Assembly: GCF_964355755.1 (NCBI RefSeq) | Contig: NC_092675.1 | Coordinates: 15,267,312-15,331,311 of the forward strand | Direction of reading: 5' to 3' | Length of the DNA stretch: 64,000 nucleotides | Source of the DNA: Antedon mediterranea | Taxonomy: Eukaryota > Echinodermata > Crinoidea > Comatulida > Antedonidae | Part shown: positions 10,820 through 22,200 of the stretch, in pieces | How the letters are laid out: each line of letters opens with the position of its first letter | Position numbering within the stretch: position 1 is the first letter of the stretch | Notes under the pieces: model-generated | What the model saw: only the letters and a program-made list of their open reading frames with translations | The model's database searches: none | Told to the model about the DNA's origin: nothing | Position numbers and translations under genes: made by a program

Positions 10820-11670
10820 TCAATGCAACAAAGAATTCCATTTTGTATACATGTGCATTCTTGACACATTAAAAACGTGGCAATTAATGGCCATGATCAA
10901 GGAATTACTACTTGCGTTCACACGATTTTTAAAACTAAAAACAGATTTTCTAATGAACTCATCAAAGGATGAGACGTCATTTAAGACGAACATCATGCTT
11001 GCACTACAATGTCTAGGCTGCTTCAGCAGCAAACGTAAGGCATTGTTATAACATACTTTCAGTTATCTCAGAGTGCTGTTATTATATCTACACCATAAGG
11101 TTGAACAGTACATGCTGACACAGTAACTCTTAAATAGATAACATTTAGTCTTAGTAGAACATTTTCCAAACTTTCTATTTAGAGAGTTGGCCCTAATTTA
11201 AATAGATCGATATTTGACGTTTGATGTCACTTTCATCACTCAGATTATTACTGATCACATGACCAAGATAGGTTATTGAATTATCAACGATTAGATGTGC
11301 CCCATTTAAGGTAATATGTGGAACACCTTTGAGGTTGCGGACTTTCAGGCAAAATAGCAAGCATTTGGATTTGGTTTCATTAAAAGTAATATCATGGTCA
11401 CTAGCAAAACCTTCAGAGTCCAATTAGGCTTTGTAAACAAAAGGACCAAGTCATCGGCAAAGCTTAGGCAATTCAGTTTAAGACTGTTAACTTCACAACC
11501 TTCTTTTGACTTAGTCAGTTCAACAGTTAACGGATCAGTGTACACATTGTAAAGTAGAGGGGACATAACGCCTCCCTGGCGAACCCCATTACGAACAGTG
11601 AAAGAATCGGAAACGGAACTACCCCACCTGACAACAAATTCATGATTCCTATACCATGACCTCAGTATCT
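10820..11670 (-). pseudogene. LINE reverse transcriptase, 3' half (minus strand)
   Basis: Minus-strand frames give SWYRNHEFVVRWGSS, RNGVRQGGVMSPLLYNVY, LSFADDLVLL (the FADD catalytic box), a GHVISNNLSDESDIKRQ segment, then RANSLNRKFGKCST. A C-terminal domain with NNALRLLLKQPRHCSA and MFVLNDVSSFDEF follows. This is the palm-to-C-terminus half of a non-LTR reverse transcriptase. It is broken by frame changes near 11420-11440 and 11190. It continues on the other side of a 6.3-kb insertion at 17984-18660. The short + frame at 10851 is only its shadow. Confidence 0.8.
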
Positions 11671-11879
11671 TTCCATAACAAAAAGTCTTAGTAGTTATAG
11701 CTCTATAGCGGTTAGCCTTATAGTCTATCCGGCTTAGTAGATATAGAGCTGTCGCCTATTTATCACCTACTAGTAGATAGATATTTGATAGATTTTTTAT
11801 AGTCGTTAGTAGATTTTTGCCTCATTAGCATATTTCGCGATGATATTAGTAGGCGACACCTACTAAATACAACTATTAT

Positions 11880-13075
11880 TAGACTACCAATAATCTATCT
11901 AGAATGGATTCTTAATTGGCTATTATTTGGCTTTTAAAAATCTACATTAATTTGCTATTTATGGGCTATTAAAAATCTACTAATTAAATGACTATTATTG
12001 GGCTATTAAAAATCTGTATAAATTGGCTATTATTTGGCAATTAAAAATCTACATAAAATGGCTATAATTTGTCTACTTAAAATCTACATTATTTGGCTAT
12101 TAATATACTATTAAAAATCTACTAAATAATTGGCTATTATTCAGCTACTAAAAATCTACATTATTTGCCTATTATTGGGCTATTAAAAATCTACTTAAAA
12201 ATGGCTATTATTTGTCTACTAAAAATCTACATTATTTGGCTATTATTGGGCTATTAAAAATCTACATAAAAATGGCTATTATTTGTCTACTAAAAATCTA
12301 CATTATTTGACTATTATTGGGCTATTAAAAATCTACATAAAAATGGCTATTATTTGTCTACTAAAAATCTACATTATTTGGCTATTATTGGGCTATTAAA
12401 AATCTACATAAAAATGGCTATTATTTGTCTACTAAAAATCTACATTATTTGGATATTATTGGTCTATTAAAAATCTACTTAAAAATGGCTATTATTTGTC
12501 TACTAAAAATCTACATTATTTGGCTATTATTGGTCTATTAAAAATCTACTTAAAAATGGCTATTATTTGTCTACTAAAAATCTACATTATTTGGCTATTA
12601 TTGGGCTATTAAAAATCTACACTATTATTTGGCTATTATTGGGCTGTTAAAAATCTACTTAAAAATGGCTATTATTGGGCTATTAAAAATCTACATTATT
12701 TGGCTATTATTGGGCTATTAAAAATCTACATTATTTGGCTATTATTGGACTATTAAAAATCTACATAAATTGGCGACTATTGGGATATTAAAAATCTACA
12801 TTATTTGGCTATTCAAAATCTACATAAATTGGCTATTATTGGGCTATTAAATATCTACATTATTTGGCTATTAAAAATCTACTAAATAATTGGCTATTAA
12901 AAATCTACATATAACTATTATTGGGCTATTAACAATCTACATATAGATATTATTGGACTATTAAAAATCTACATATAACTATTATTGGGCTATTAACAAT
13001 CTACATATAGATATTATTGGGCTATTAAAAATCTACATATAAATTGGCTATTAAAAATCTACATAAATTAACAAA
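11880..13075. repeat. 71-bp tandem satellite
   Basis: The anchor tattattgg recurs at 12241, 12312, 12383, 12454 and 12525, an exact 71-bp spacing. Each unit is two diverged half-repeats of about 35 bp, each ending taaaaatctac. The borders are more degenerate, with half-unit and shorter spacings from 12600 onward. No open frame is maintained. Confidence 0.9.
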
Positions 13076-13214
13076 TGTTAATTTAGATACTTAAAATCTA
13101 CAGAAATTAAAAATCTAATCTTTTCTGGCTAAAATACAGATACAGAACAATAATTCATCTTATTGGCAAATAACAAATGTATAATGATTAAAAAAATAAC
13201 AAATTAATTTTTTT

Positions 13215-13800
13215 CCCGTATTTGTAAACCTTAATCTTGTCCATACATATGCGAGTCCGAAAACTTTAAGCACATATTTTAACTCAGTTGGACATGTAAA
13301 AGGAAGAATACCAAACAACAACAGTTACTTTTGTAACAATTTAGACTTATTAAGTGAAACAAGACATTAGTAACCAAATATACAGTATACATTTTATAAA
13401 TTTATTTAACAAAAAATTAAGATAGTACATTATTTGTAAACCTTAATATCTTAACCATAACATTGCACATGTTTTAACTCAGCTGGACATGTAAAAGGAA
13501 GAATACCAAACAACAACAACAGTTACTTTTGTAACAATTTAGACTTATTAAGTGAAACAAGACATTAGTAACCAAATATACAGTATACATTTTATAAATT
13601 TATTTAACAAAAAATTAAGATAGTACAGTATTTGTAAACCTTAATATCTTAACCATAACATTGCACATGTTTGAACTCAGTTGGACATGTGACAGGAAGA
13701 ATACCGAGCAACAGAGCAACACTCATCACTTTTGTAACAATCTAGACTTATCAAATGAAACAAGACACAGTATCCAAATATACAGTATACATTTTATTTA
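13215..13800. repeat. Three tandem copies of a block of about 200 bp
   Basis: The word tttgtaaacc starts copies at 13221, 13433 and 13631. Each contains ggacatgtaaaaggaagaat (third copy diverged), acttttgtaacaat and ccaaatatacagtatacatt in the same order. The first two copies are nearly identical, apart from caac-repeat length; the third is more diverged. Confidence 0.85.
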
Positions 13801-14269
13801 AACTTCAAAATTCAAAACAATTCCTGAATGGAATTAGACCAGACAATAAGAAATGCACCAAATATTGTCACTATTGACATGAAAAATTAATTACGCAAAA
13901 GCACACTTCACCATAAATTAATCATCTTTGCACTTGACCATCAAATTTGTACTAGTATAGGTTAAAGATCGTCTCTCTGAAAAAATAATTGTTTAAACAT
14001 TTTTTTGTTGAATATGCCATTTGAATTTTGCTATACAAGGGCTACCTACCAGTAACCTATTAACAGACTATAAACAAACTGATAATAGCCAGTAACTATT
14101 AATAAACTATTTATTTTATATACTTAGGCCTACTAAGAATTATTACAAATAGATACAGTAGATATAGCTAGATGACCTAGGCCTCTAGGCCTAGATACTG
14201 CATTAGAAATCTATTATTAATATCACAGTTGTAATATCTATCAACTGCATACTTACAATGGGTGTCACG

Positions 14270-15025
14270 AAACCTAAGACCACGAAAGCTAAGACCCCTT
14301 AAGACCTAAGATCACGAAAGCTAAAGACCCAACACCTAGATTACAAATATTTATCTTTCGCACCTGCCTTGTATTTTAACTCCCAACATTTATTCTGAAT
14401 ACCACACCTTAGAATTGGCACTTTCATGAAAAAGAATCACATAAAAAGTAACAAATACATTTTTAAATTGATGATTTTACAGACGTTTTTCTCGCACACA
14501 AAATGACTAGCCTACAGTACAGTAGGCCTACCCCATGGGCCATGTTCAATGTTTTTGTTTCTATGGAACGTCAAAAGAGCAAAAATTATATAGAGGGCTG
14601 AAAACTCTGTGGAGTCCATCTACAGTGTGGATGGAACAATGTAAAATTAAAATTGTAATGATAATAGTATACTCATGCAAGTACGAAGAAATAAATACTA
14701 GCAAATAAATTTTAATTTAAAAATCATGATAAGTATTTTTGTTTCGTTTTCTTTCTGTTTTTATACTTGTACTATTATTGTTGCTCTTTTGGCGCTCCAT
14801 AGAAACAAAAACATTGAGCATGGGGAGCTCGAGGAGTTACATTACAGTATACAAAGAAACACATCTGTAAAATCATCAATTTAAAGGATTTATTTATTTG
14901 CTATTATGTGTTTCTCCTTCTGAAAGTACTTATAAGTCCTAATTTTAAAGTGTGGTGTTCAGGATAAAGTTAGTCAACAAATTTGGAGTCAAAATACAAG
15001 AAAGGCAGGTGCGTAAGAAAAACAT
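14270..15025. repeat. Large palindromic element with long arms
   Basis: The arm 14354-14556 (tttcgcacctgccttgtatt onward) is the diverged reverse complement of about 14785-15019. Near the centre the word tttttgtttctatgga is inverted as tccatagaaacaaaaa. The left end has degenerate direct repeats of acgaaagctaagacc. Partial relatives of the same element lie at 38660-38830 and 52305-52377, so this is a dispersed foldback family. Confidence 0.75.
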
Positions 15026-15439
15026 CCTCTGAACCAACACAATGGAGTAAATATATACCAACAAACAACCCGTCAAGTTTGTTTGTTGTAAAGTAAAAAT
15101 ATACATTTACTCAACGGGCGAAAATAATGTGAGTTTATCTATGTTTTGCGGTAGTATTAAATTATATTTATGGTAATAAATGAAACCTACTGTGTTTAAA
15201 ATTATGTATAATAATAACCTATTAATAGACTAGGCTTAGGCCTATTAACAAACTGATAATAGGCCTAGGCAGCCCAGTATAACTATTTAGTATTAATATT
15301 ATAAACTAAAAAATCTATTTTATAATTGAACCCTGGGAAGTAGGCCTACAACTTGTGGCTTATTACTATGTTTTCATTTATGTACACACCTATAATTATA
15401 TTATACTGTATAATGCCATTGTTGAATAAATAAATGTTT

Positions 15440-15710
15440 TTTGAACAACAAACAGGCAATGTAGGGCCTATAGGCTAACTAGTAGTAGGCCTATAAGCCT
15501 AGGCTATAAAGTATATTAGGCCTAGGCTAGGCTATTATAATTATAACTTGAATGAAAAATGCCTAGTGCAATTTAAAAAAGACTAGGCCTAGGCTAGGGC
15601 CTACCTAGCTTAGTAGCCTAGCCTAGGCCTACTAACTAATACAGGCCTGGCTAGGTTATAGAGCCTACTAGAGGCCTACTAGCCTAGCTTCTAGCCTATC
15701 AAAAAGGAAC
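15440..15710. repeat. AGGCCTA-rich low-complexity tract
   Basis: Overlapping taggcctaggc-type words dominate. There is no regular period and no coding potential. The same word is scattered through the whole window, so it appears to be a genome-wide compositional habit that is concentrated here. Confidence 0.7.
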
Positions 15711-15924
15711 ACTTTAACTTTAACAAATAAAATGTAAAGATATGGATTGATTCACTTACCACTAAACTGACATTGTGTATAAATAAACATTCATGGTCTG
15801 ATCGAAAAGGCCTACAACAAGCGAATGCTCCTTTTTTCTCTGATCATCTGCATCGTGCCTGCTGCTGCTGCAAAAAAGAAGCGGGAATTTGGGTGTAACA
15901 ATTGTTATACACACGCACTAATAT

Positions 15925-17690
15925 ATAGACAACAGCTATCTATAATCTATTAACAAACTACATTTTACATTTTACATTTAACTTATATTCCATACCTACT
16001 AAATATCTATTATATATAGATAGATGGAGACTACTACAAGTCTATTAGAAATCTATGAGTAACACAGTTTTGTAATATCTATCAACTGTCTACTTATAAT
16101 AGATAGACAACAGCTATCTATAACCTATTAACAAACTACATTTAACATATATTCCATACCTACTAAATATCTATTATATATAGATAGATGGAGACTACTA
16201 CAAGTCTATTAGAAATCTATGAGTAACACAGTTTTGTATTATCTATCAACTGTCTATTTATAATAGATAGACAACAGCTATCTATAACCTATTAACAAAC
16301 TACATTTAACTTTCCTTCCATACCTACTAAATATCTATTATATATAGATAGATGGAGACTACTACAAATCTATTAGAAATCTATGAGTAACCAAGTTTTG
16401 TATTATCTATCAACTGTCTATTTATAATAGATAGACAACAGCTATCTATAACCTATTAACAAACTACATTTAACATATATTCCATACCTACTAAATATCT
16501 ATTATATATAGATAGATGGAGACTACTACAAGTCTATTAGAAATCTATGAGTAATACAGTTTTGTATTATCTATCAACTGTCTACTTATAATAGATAGAC
16601 AACAGCTATCTATAACTTATTAAGAAACTACATTTAACTTATATTCCATACCTACTAAATATCTATTATATATAGATAGATGGAGACTACTACAAGTCTA
16701 TTAGAAATCTATGAGTAACACAGTTTTGTATTATCTATCAACTGTCTATTTATAATAGATAGACAACAGATATCTATAACCTATTAACAAACTACATTTA
16801 ACTTATATTCCATACCTACTAAATATCTATTATATATAGATAGATGGAGACTACTACAAGTCTATTATAAATCTATGAGTAACACAGTTTTGTATTATCT
16901 ATCAACTGTCTATTTATAATAGATAGACAACAGCTATCTATAACCTATTAACAAACTACATTTAACTTATATTCCATACCTACTAAATATCTATTATATA
17001 TAGATAGATGGAGACTACTATAAGTCTATTAGAAATCTATGAGTAACACAGTTTTGTATTATCTATCAACTGTCTACTTATAATAGATAGACAACAGCTA
17101 TCTATAACCTATTAACAAACTACGTTTAACTTATATTCCATACCTACTAAATATCTATTATATATAGATAGATGGAGACTACTATAAGTCTATTAGAAAT
17201 CTATGAGTAACACAGTTTTGTATTATCTATCAACTGTCTATTTATAATAGATAGACAACAGCTATCTATAACCTATTAACAAACTACATTTAACTTATAT
17301 TCCATACCTACTAAATATCTATTATATATAGATAGATGGAGACTACTACAAGTCTATTAGAAATCTATGAATAACACAGTTTTGTATTATCTATCAACTG
17401 TCTACTTATAATAGATAGACAACAGATATCTATAACCTATTAACAAACTACGTTTAACTTATATTCCATACCTACTAAATATCTATTATATATAGATAGA
17501 TGGAGACTACTACAAGTCTATTAGAAATCTATGAGTAACACAGTTTTGTATTATCTATCAACTGTCTACTTATAATAGATAGACAACAGCTATCTATAAC
17601 CTATTAACAAACTACATTTAACTTTTTTTTCATACCTACTAAATATCTATTATATATAGATAGATGGAGACTACTCCCTGTCTACATAAA
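15925..17690. repeat. 164-bp tandem satellite, 11 units
   Basis: The anchor tagatgg occurs at 16021, 16185, 16349, 16513, 16677, 16841, 17005, 17169, 17333, 17497 and 17661. That is exactly 164 bp apart every time, with no indels. Units differ by a few substitutions only. Each contains short dyads (ctattatatatagatag; tagataga near tctatc). Homogeneity this high suggests recent amplification or gene-conversion-like turnover. Confidence 0.95.
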
Positions 17691-17983
17691 AACTCTTAAG
17701 GTGAAAAATATCTATTAAAAACTACTAACAATGGTGTAGCTTAAAGGCCTACTTTAAATAGTGCTACATCAACTATGATACAACTACTTACTGTGTACTT
17801 TTAATAGGTAGTACCTATTATGTCACCTATCTATTTTATGTAGTCAGAAAGTAGTCGAAGAAATCATGATAAAATCCTTAGTAGCCAAGAGAAAAAAACT
17901 ACTAACGGCCTATTAAGCCTACTAAGGATAGAGCTATTTCTATTAAAGACTATCTAAATCTACTTAGTTATTTCGTTATGGAA

Positions 17984-18660
17984 CTATAGGTGAAGGGGCA
18001 TGTACCCCTGTCAATTAGGGTCTTGAAAAGTGTCCAGTTGTTCACTTTATCAAAGGCTTTGCTAGCGTCCAAGAAACGGCAATAAACTGGGCTACCATGA
18101 TTGTTGTAATGCTCGATAATCTGTTTAAGAGCAAATATACACAATTCGGTTGAGTGACCAGATTTGAAGGCAAACTGGTTGTCATGGGAGTCCAGTGAAT
18201 TACCACAATGTTGTATCATTACAGACTCTAGAAGTTTAGAAGCTACACATGCCAAAGCTATTGGCCGATAATTCCCTTTATCAGTGATATTCCCTGATTT
18301 AGATTTAATTACCGGCACAAGTGTGACTTTTGTGAGATTACTTGGAACAAACCCGTGAACAAACATAGCCTTAAAACATACACTTAAAATAATACTACTG
18401 TAAGTCGCTCAGAAGCGAATTTGAAATGCTCATTGCATAGACCATCATATCCCGCTGCTTTAGCATTGGGCAATTTGTCAATTAATAGCTTAATATTATG
18501 GGGTGAAACATCAATTTCACCGTCTGTACAGTTTTCAAGAGTTTCATTAACAAAAGTCTTATGCTCATATGAGTCAATACTATTAAATAAATCGGAGAAA
18601 TGTTGACGCCATAGGTCACAAATTTCATTTTCCCCTTTAGCACTACCAATTAAAGGACAT
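17984..18660 (-). pseudogene. LINE reverse transcriptase, 5' half (minus strand)
   Basis: Minus-strand reading gives GENEICDLWRQHFSDLFNS, then LIDKLPNAKAAGYDGLCNEH and a frame break near 18385. After that come FVPSNLTKVTLVPVIKSK, GNYRPIALACVASKLLE and FLDASKAFDKV (palm A with the catalytic Asp). This is the fingers and early palm of the same non-LTR reverse transcriptase whose other half is at 10820-11670. Coding stops where the satellite-carrying element begins. No endonuclease domain is visible upstream, so the LINE is 5'-truncated near 18660. Confidence 0.8.
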
Positions 18661-19096
18661 CTTTTTAATAATTAATCATAAATATATCTGAAGAAAGAAC
18701 AATAATTAATTTTAAAATGTCGAGCAGCGTTTTTTGTAAGAAATATTTCTTGTTGAAATTTAACTAATTTATACCAGTATCTTCTACATACATATTATCA
18801 TTTTATACATGTATTATTTATTATCCTAAAACTATGCTTACTTAACAGCAAAATCATAGAAAGCATTTAGTAATTGTGGTTTAAAAATATGTAATAGGCA
18901 GGATAAAGCCCTGTTTACTGGAACCAATGGGCAAAGGCTTTCTAATATTAACCTTTATTTTTTTAGCAGATCTTCGTGAGCAATATGAAATGCACTCGCT
19001 GGCCACATTAGAGCACATAGAACATCCAAAATATTATTATGGTGGTTATTATGATAAAATACTTGACTACAATTTGTTTTGAATAATTTTTCCTAG
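18661..19096. other. Intron sequence before the first mannosidase exon seen
   Basis: AT-rich DNA ending in a pyrimidine run and tcctag, the acceptor for the exon at 19097. The preceding mannosidase exon, expected to end just before GRLEF, was searched for by eye here and not found. Confidence 0.5.
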
Positions 19097-19290
19097 GTCG
19101 TCTTGAATTTATCAATGGTGGTTGGTGTATGAATGATGAGGCATCAACACACTATAATTCAATCATTGATCAAATGACGATTGGTCTTCGTTTCCTCAAC
19201 GATACATTTGGAAGTTGTGGTCGTCCTCTTGTGGCATGGCATATAGATCCATTTGGTCATTCCAGAGAGCAAGCTTCCATATTTGCACAG
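19097..19290 (+). CDS. MAN2B1: MAN2B1 exon: nucleophile region
   Basis: The acceptor is tcctag and the donor gtaaaa. The exon starts at the second base of a Gly codon ([16 protein letters not shown]) and ends in phase 0 after [10 protein letters not shown]. The Asp of HIDPFGHS, the GH38 catalytic nucleophile and zinc ligand, is codon 19246-19248. The motif NDTF is a potential N-glycosylation site. It is nearly identical in pattern to animal MAN2B1 proteins. Confidence 0.95.
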
Positions 19291-22200
19291 GTAAAAGACA
19301 AATTTCATTAAAGCATGTACATTCTGATTATGCAGACAATTTACATCCAACTTTAGTTCTGGTCACAAGATATGCAAGTTCCATGCTGTCCTCTTTGTTT
19401 TTTAATATGTTATTTAGTTTTAGTTAAAGCATGATGGCCGTAATTAGTGGAGAAGTGGCAGTGTGTTTCATGCGATGTGAATCTAAGTACTATAATGCAA
19501 TTTTCTGTCAGCTGCCCCTTCTGTAACGACTGAATGTTCAATACTTTATATTTATTACTATTTTATTTATATAGACAAAAAAAAACATTTACTTTTTTTT
19601 GCATGCTAGCTAAAGATGTTTTAAAATATCTCTATGCATACCTGCCAACATTTAAGAAATCAAAATTCTTAGATTAGATTGAATAGAAACATATACCTTT
19701 AGATTAATTTGAGACGTATTTAAAGTTTGTTACAGAGTTATATGACATACTGTACTGTAGGCCAAAGGTAAAACATGCTTACTTAAATTAAAAATTACTA
19801 GGACGATACAATAAAACCGAGATTATAACAAAAAATATAGAAAAATATGCTATAATAATAATATTAGTAATTATTAGTTTAATTCTTATTAGGTGATCAT
19901 TATTTTTGGTGATGGTATTTATTCAATGTGATATAATACAATTTTGTCATTATATACACAGCCGCTGTGCATATAGCCACAAACATAGCAGTACGTTTAC
20001 ACTTCTGACATAAATCCAGGTGATATCCTGTGTACCTCTATATAAAATAGAAAAGCTATTTGTTGAACTATTCAACATTTCTAACAAAACTTAAATTACA
20101 ATGTAAAATGGGCGGTCTACAATATCAATCGACATCGGTTAGATTTAGAGACATGCGCATTCCTAATGCGCACGCGCATGGTTTGGTCGCATGACAAATT
20201 TAGATTACTAGATCATCTAGGTCGTGCCCACAGAATACACAGTAATTTATTTATGTAGTCAACCAAAATTAGCACCCTGAGAATTACTTCCAAAGAGAAA
20301 CTTGTCACAACATTTTTTATTTGGACTCATTTTCACAAACCCAATTTGTGTTTCATGTAACATTAGGGTTGACAGATGGGGAAGAGGATAGATACAAAGA
20401 GGAAAAATGTTTGAATATATTCTTATCCACTCAGTAAAATATTCTTTTAATGTTTTATAGGCCTATAAATAATATACCACTAAATACAGTAAAACAGTGG
20501 CAATTTAATACTTTGTTAATTAAAACTCTCACTGTGAGTCATAGTCAATTGAAATAGTAAAATACTTGTAACGATACACCACTACAATGTTTATATCTAT
20601 ATATAAATTATGGTTAATTCTGACATAGGCGAGCACAATGCAAAAACTTCGGTACAAATCTCCGCCTTGGATACCTACCTTATCTCAGATGTACCGCGAA
20701 ACGTAGATTTGATAACATTAGTGTTCAGTTCGACGCTATTGTTCCATTTCCTATCTTAGGAAGATATTATAAAGAGTTTTTTAACAAAATTTATGATTCC
20801 AACAGTAGATTTTCAACTCAATTTCAATTCTTCGCAGTCTAAGTAATTTCCGGGTTTACAATAAGTTCACCTTGCAACAACCTGGTTTCAACTATTTTCT
20901 CTCTTTTATACACAAGGGAGCAGTTAAAATAATAGATTTGACCCTAAAGGTGACTGGAAACAGGCACTTTCCATCAATCAATACAGTGTCCCTTTGGAAG
21001 ATGAAAAAAAAATCAGATAGTAGGACTGGAGCTTAAGTTGGCCATTAGTCATAGCCATTTCAGTTTTTTGTTTATTTTAAAACATACCGCTTGTGTGTGA
21101 AGGTACAGTTAAAAAATAGAAATTATACTGCAAATTAATAAAGATCAAATTTAATATACGCCATAAAGAATCGGAATATATTGTGGGGAATAGTATTATA
21201 AAATTACATAGGGAGCTTTGATAAGACATTTTGTTTAAAATCGAGTGAAATCCTAATACCGTACTGACGCGGGTATAAGCCCACCCCCCTTGAACATGAA
21301 ATCACGTCAAGTTTGGGGGGTGGGCTTATACCCGAGGATCCAAAAATGCAGATCGTCAAAAACAGCACATGTAATACACTGTGTATTCCACCATGTGAGC
21401 GAGCGCCCTCACATGTAAGACGTTGGCTCTAAATACACGAGGTGTAGAGTGTCGGAAAATTAAGCTTATAGTTCGTGTAATTTATCGTAGAATATCTTAT
21501 TTTAAACATCAATTGAACAAGAATTTATCAAGCAGAAAAGCAAGTATACAATGTTCGTTAAATAGAAATGTACCAAAGAAATTTAATAAGCTTGTTTATG
21601 GTAGCCGATACTAAATAGTGGTTTTCTGTTTTGGCGACTTGTAGCGTCGTGTGTGAAGCGATCTTCGACCGCGATGGAGTGTAAACAAAACAGGACCGCT
21701 AGGCCTCATATGGCCTAGCGTATATTAGCCTAGCTTGATTATGATCAAAGGTAGGTGTATTCGGTGTATGGACGTCGCCAAATACAAAATAATGTATTAA
21801 GACACACACTGTAGATCTTCGAATTAATGGGTGGGCTTATACCCGAGTGCCTCATTTTTCATGAAAATTAGTCAAAAGTCGGGGGTGGGCTTATACCCGA
21901 GTATGGGCTTATACCCGCGTCAGTACGGTAATAGCTGAGTTTTATTGAGTAAGCTGGCAGGAATAACTGTAGGCTATCTTCCTGTGTCCTGTTAGGACCG
22001 AGATGTCTGCCCATGTTGCAAGCCGTAATGTCTTCTTTCTTGGGCCCACTCTGTCATGGCAGTTAGTTTCAAAAGATGTTTCAATTAAATAATGTATTAA
22101 TAATTATTAGGATGGTATTTATTTGAATAACCCCCCCTCCCCCTCCCCCCACACCAACCCAACTATCTAATAAACATCCATCCACATTTATAATAACACA

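Larger units (their letters stand above)
11671..17983. mobile_element. 6.3-kb satellite-carrying element inserted in a LINE
   Basis: The ends ttccataac (11671-11679) and gttatggaa (17975-17983) are inverted repeats. The LINE reverse transcriptase reads up to each end, so the limits are set by the interrupted gene. The interior has no transposase-like frame. It consists almost wholly of repeats: a 71-bp array, a triplicated block of about 200 bp, a large palindrome, AGGCCTA-rich DNA and a 164-bp array, all rich in ctatta and tagtag words. No clear target duplication is seen: the flanks are gtatct and ctatag, at most a 2-bp ct. The superfamily is unknown; composite insertion of several elements is possible. 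Confidence 0.6.

Noticed and set aside
10851-11051. 66-codon + strand open frame
   Set aside because: Shadow of the minus-strand LINE C-terminal domain.
12237-12600. CRISPR-like regular array
   Set aside because: Spacing is regular but the whole unit is conserved, with no unique spacers; it is a satellite in a eukaryotic genome.
18960-19085. Possible mannosidase exon just upstream of 19097
   Set aside because: An open frame beginning DLREQYEMHSLATLEH follows an AG, but it does not resemble the family segment that should precede GRLEF.
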